Of a stretch of DNA of 64,000 bases, positions 61,841 through 64,000 are shown in pieces. Numbering within the stretch: position 1 is the first letter of the stretch; each line of letters opens with the position of its first letter. The stretch lies in the NCBI GenBank assembly GCA_949987565.1, contig OX465102.1, positions 10,298,212 through 10,362,211 on the forward strand, read 5' to 3'. The translations under genes were made by a program, and so were the position numbers. This DNA comes from Luidia sarsii (Eukaryota; Echinodermata; Asteroidea; Paxillosida; Luidiidae). The notes beneath the pieces were generated by a model, which saw nothing but the letters and a program-made list of their open reading frames with translations, ran no database searches and had not been told where the DNA came from.

Positions 61841-62306
61841 TGTGACCCGGCACAGCGACATGAGGAATATCCCACCAAAACTCTTTTCGAGTATTCAACG
61901 CCTGAAGTCAAAGTATCTTCTCAATTCGAAAAAAAAAAAATCCATTCTTGTTTTTTGGTATTTTCGGAAAGTTTATGTATTGGAGGATATTATGTTGTTT
62001 TCCAAAATCCGTCTCTAAATGTTGAAAAAAACGAAGATTTCGGGGGAGTGTTTGTGTACTGTTATCATGAAAATGTAAAGTTCCTGCGTTTTTGAATGGC
62101 CGCTTTCGAGGAGTTAGACTGGTGTTGCTATATTGTGTCTGGTACCAAATGAACGACCGAAGTCACCTTGTACTATTTACAACAAAGTTCACACGGAAAT
62201 AATTTTGATATCATTTGAAAGCTAATGGTATACTCTTTCACATCATTAGAAAATCTAAAAATCTCAAAAGTGGGGGTTATTCCTCATTATGCTGTGCCGG
62301 GTCACA
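61841..62306. mobile_element. MITE with TGTGACCCGGCACAGC ends and TATA flanks, 466 bp
   Basis: Ends TGTGACCCGGCACAGCGACA and TTATGCTGTGCCGGGTCACA are inverted, and TATA lies outside both (61837-61840 and 62307-62310). A following ATGAGGAATA block is inverted too. The TATA may be a TA duplication extended by chance. Confidence 0.8.
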
Positions 62307-62324
62307 TATAGCATGACGTTTGGG

Positions 62325-62500
62325 TCAGGGAGAATGTAATTCAATGAGGTTTTGCCCTGCTCTATTCGAATCCACCACTGACACGACCTCGACCAGCTCG
62401 GCGGTCAAGTGATTAAGACGTCTGCACTAGAAAGCAGGAGTCGCGGGTCCGAATCCCGCCTGCCTGGCATGGGGCAAAGCACTGATGGGGATTTGTTCCT
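62325..62500 (+). mobile_element. tRNA-Ser-derived SINE copy
   Basis: GAATGTAATTCAATGAGGTT, GACCAGCTCGGCGGTCAAGT (box A side), CTGCACTAGAAAGCAGGAGT (anticodon arm resembling tRNA-Ser AGA) and GCGGGTCCGAATCCCGCC (box B) are in order. Confidence 0.8.
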
Positions 62501-63494
62501 GGGGATTGGTTCTGTAATGTGGAATGGACTACAGTCTTGTGTGCAGACCAACAACCGCAATGCAAGAAGAGCGACCTAACTGTGGTTGTGTGGTCTTGTA
62601 CTCGTGTTCTTCTAACCCAGCCACGGGAGCGCCCGAGGGAAGTGTTTCATGGGCAACCGTTCCCCCTCCCCCCGAGGGGGCCGGGGCGTTTAATAGACGC
62701 CTCGCTCTTTTCAAAGCAACTTTATTGAGAGTGAAATGTCCCTCTCAGTTCCTCACTGACTTACTTTCTGCGTGACTAGCTAGACTAGCTAAAAGCCCCA
62801 TCCCAGCCCCCGTTTTTCTGTTATTTGTGGCGCAATATTTGCTCTTCTTTCTTTCGACGAGCCGAGACGTGGCTGGGCCAGAGACTCGAGGGAAACGGCT
62901 GGCCGGGCGTCCCCATACCCTCCCCACTCCCATCACAGCGAGGGACGGAGACAAAACATTGCTTTGATTCGGTCACGTACAGGTAGCCTGCGGGGCTGTG
63001 AGGTTATTGTGTTGTATTTCCCCCTTCCACCAATGGACACCAGCGATACCCCTGAGGGCCAATGATTTAGGTATACCATACATAATTATACACACGCGGC
63101 CTTTATAGGGCGATGAATGGCCACGCATTCCCAACACAGGGGGGGGGGGACCTTCAAGTTCAAAGCGCCCTCTGTGGTCCGTCTCCAGGCAGGTACACAT
63201 TCTCTCCAATCGTCAGTGAATGGTGTCTGCGTGTCGACCTTCTTCCCCAACTGCAATGAAGTAAGAGACGGAGAAAGAACCCCGTGTTGTGTTTCGCGAT
63301 GTTGTAAATAACTCGACAATCATAGAATCGCTTCTCGAGGGAGTTCGGGTTGAAAGGTTAACTGCAATGTATTTTTGGATTTTTATTTTATTGTTTCAAA
63401 CAATACTGTGGTGACATTAAGATACATGTAGGCCTATGCTCCAAGGTTTCGGTCACATTTCTCTGACGATTTTAATGTCACGTGCATCTAGAAA

Positions 63495-63660
63495 TCATCT
63501 CCTGATGACGGCCAGAGCATACTGGTCGAAACGTCGAGTTACCCTCAGGTTCTTTTCAGAACCATACCTCTTTCCTTTAAGAGACCTGATACATGGTGTT
63601 CACCGCAAACCTTCCTATATTGATTCACCCACCATGCAAAGCCTTAAGTCTCATTTAGAA
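63495..63660. mobile_element. Half copy of the GGTTTGCGGTGACACC fold-back family
   Basis: It starts at the centre (CTGATGACGGCCAGAGCATA) and carries only the right arm, CGTCGAGTTACC, CAGGTTCTTTTCAGAACCAT, GAGACCTGATACATGGTGTT and CGCAAACCTTCCTATATTGA, out to AAAGCCTTAAGTCTCATTT. The match is closest to the 35280-35575 copy. Confidence 0.75.
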
Positions 63661-64000
63661 ATCAAGCGTTTGGCCCCAGTTTCTTGGTGAATACTCTGTA
63701 CTTAATAGACCAACAAACCTACAAATTCGGCGACAGACCACAACCTGGATCTTCAGGGTTCGTCAGACGGAGACGCCCGCCTGATGAGCCCGAGCCCGAT
63801 CCATCGATTCCTAAAGGGCCACAGTGTCCCGATAACACAGAAACATGGCCGTACTGCCGCGGGTCTGGAGGGCCGCGAAGTGATCGCTCTTGCAGGTAAT
63901 GTCCCTGGCAAGTCCCTGGGTAGACAAAGAGGGTAGCGGCCCACGGCCAGACGCGTATACTCCTGTCATACATTGATGATAGATTTGATGAGGCTGGTCG

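Overview
This is eukaryotic nuclear DNA. Genes are split by GT-AG introns, coding exons are short and GC-rich, and about 95% of the window is AT-leaning non-coding sequence full of transposon remains and satellites. The gene set is animal. The abundance of inverted-repeat MITEs, tRNA-derived SINEs, a Neptune-like Penelope element and TACATGTA/TAGGCCTA-type words suggests a marine invertebrate deuterostome, possibly an echinoderm. The species is an inference and I am not sure of it.

Left third (5.9-28.4 kb): three housekeeping genes could be rebuilt exon by exon. YIPF5 (minus strand, six coding exons, 264 aa) is a five-pass Golgi/ER membrane protein of the Yip1 family. RPL9/uL6 (plus strand, four coding exons, 190 aa) is divergent from it. 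YIPF6 (minus strand, seven coding exons, 229 aa) is convergent with RPL9. Two distant Yip-family paralogues thus flank a ribosomal protein gene. Introns carry most of the recognisable mobile DNA: two pogo/Tc1-type MITEs with TA duplications, a hAT-like 1.3 kb element with an 8-bp duplication, a probable solo LTR, piggyBac-like MITEs with TTAA, SINEs, and non-LTR retrotransposon 3' ends.

Middle (28.6-40.1 kb): a 2.2 kb satellite of 69-bp units lies just upstream of YIPF6. A degenerate Penelope-like reverse transcriptase lies on the minus strand at 33.3-35.1 kb. UQCRQ (complex III subunit 8, plus strand, 84 aa) has a non-coding first exon near 37.5 kb. A 36-bp identical sequence lies upstream of both YIPF6 and UQCRQ, in the same orientation relative to each gene, and its core recurs in the satellite.

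Right part (40.3-64 kb): no gene could be assembled with confidence. It holds large simple or tandem arrays (pyrimidine tract at 41.9-42.7, 21/13-bp array at 44.6-45.8, 8-bp array at 51.0-52.3, tetranucleotide array at 53.0-53.4, GA tract at 58.9-59.4), TTAA-flanked MITEs, and GC-rich stretches that look like 5' leader exons (46.35-46.58, 57.2-58.7 kb) of a gene that may continue beyond the window. Very long ORFs inside the arrays are products of the repeat period and are not reported as genes.
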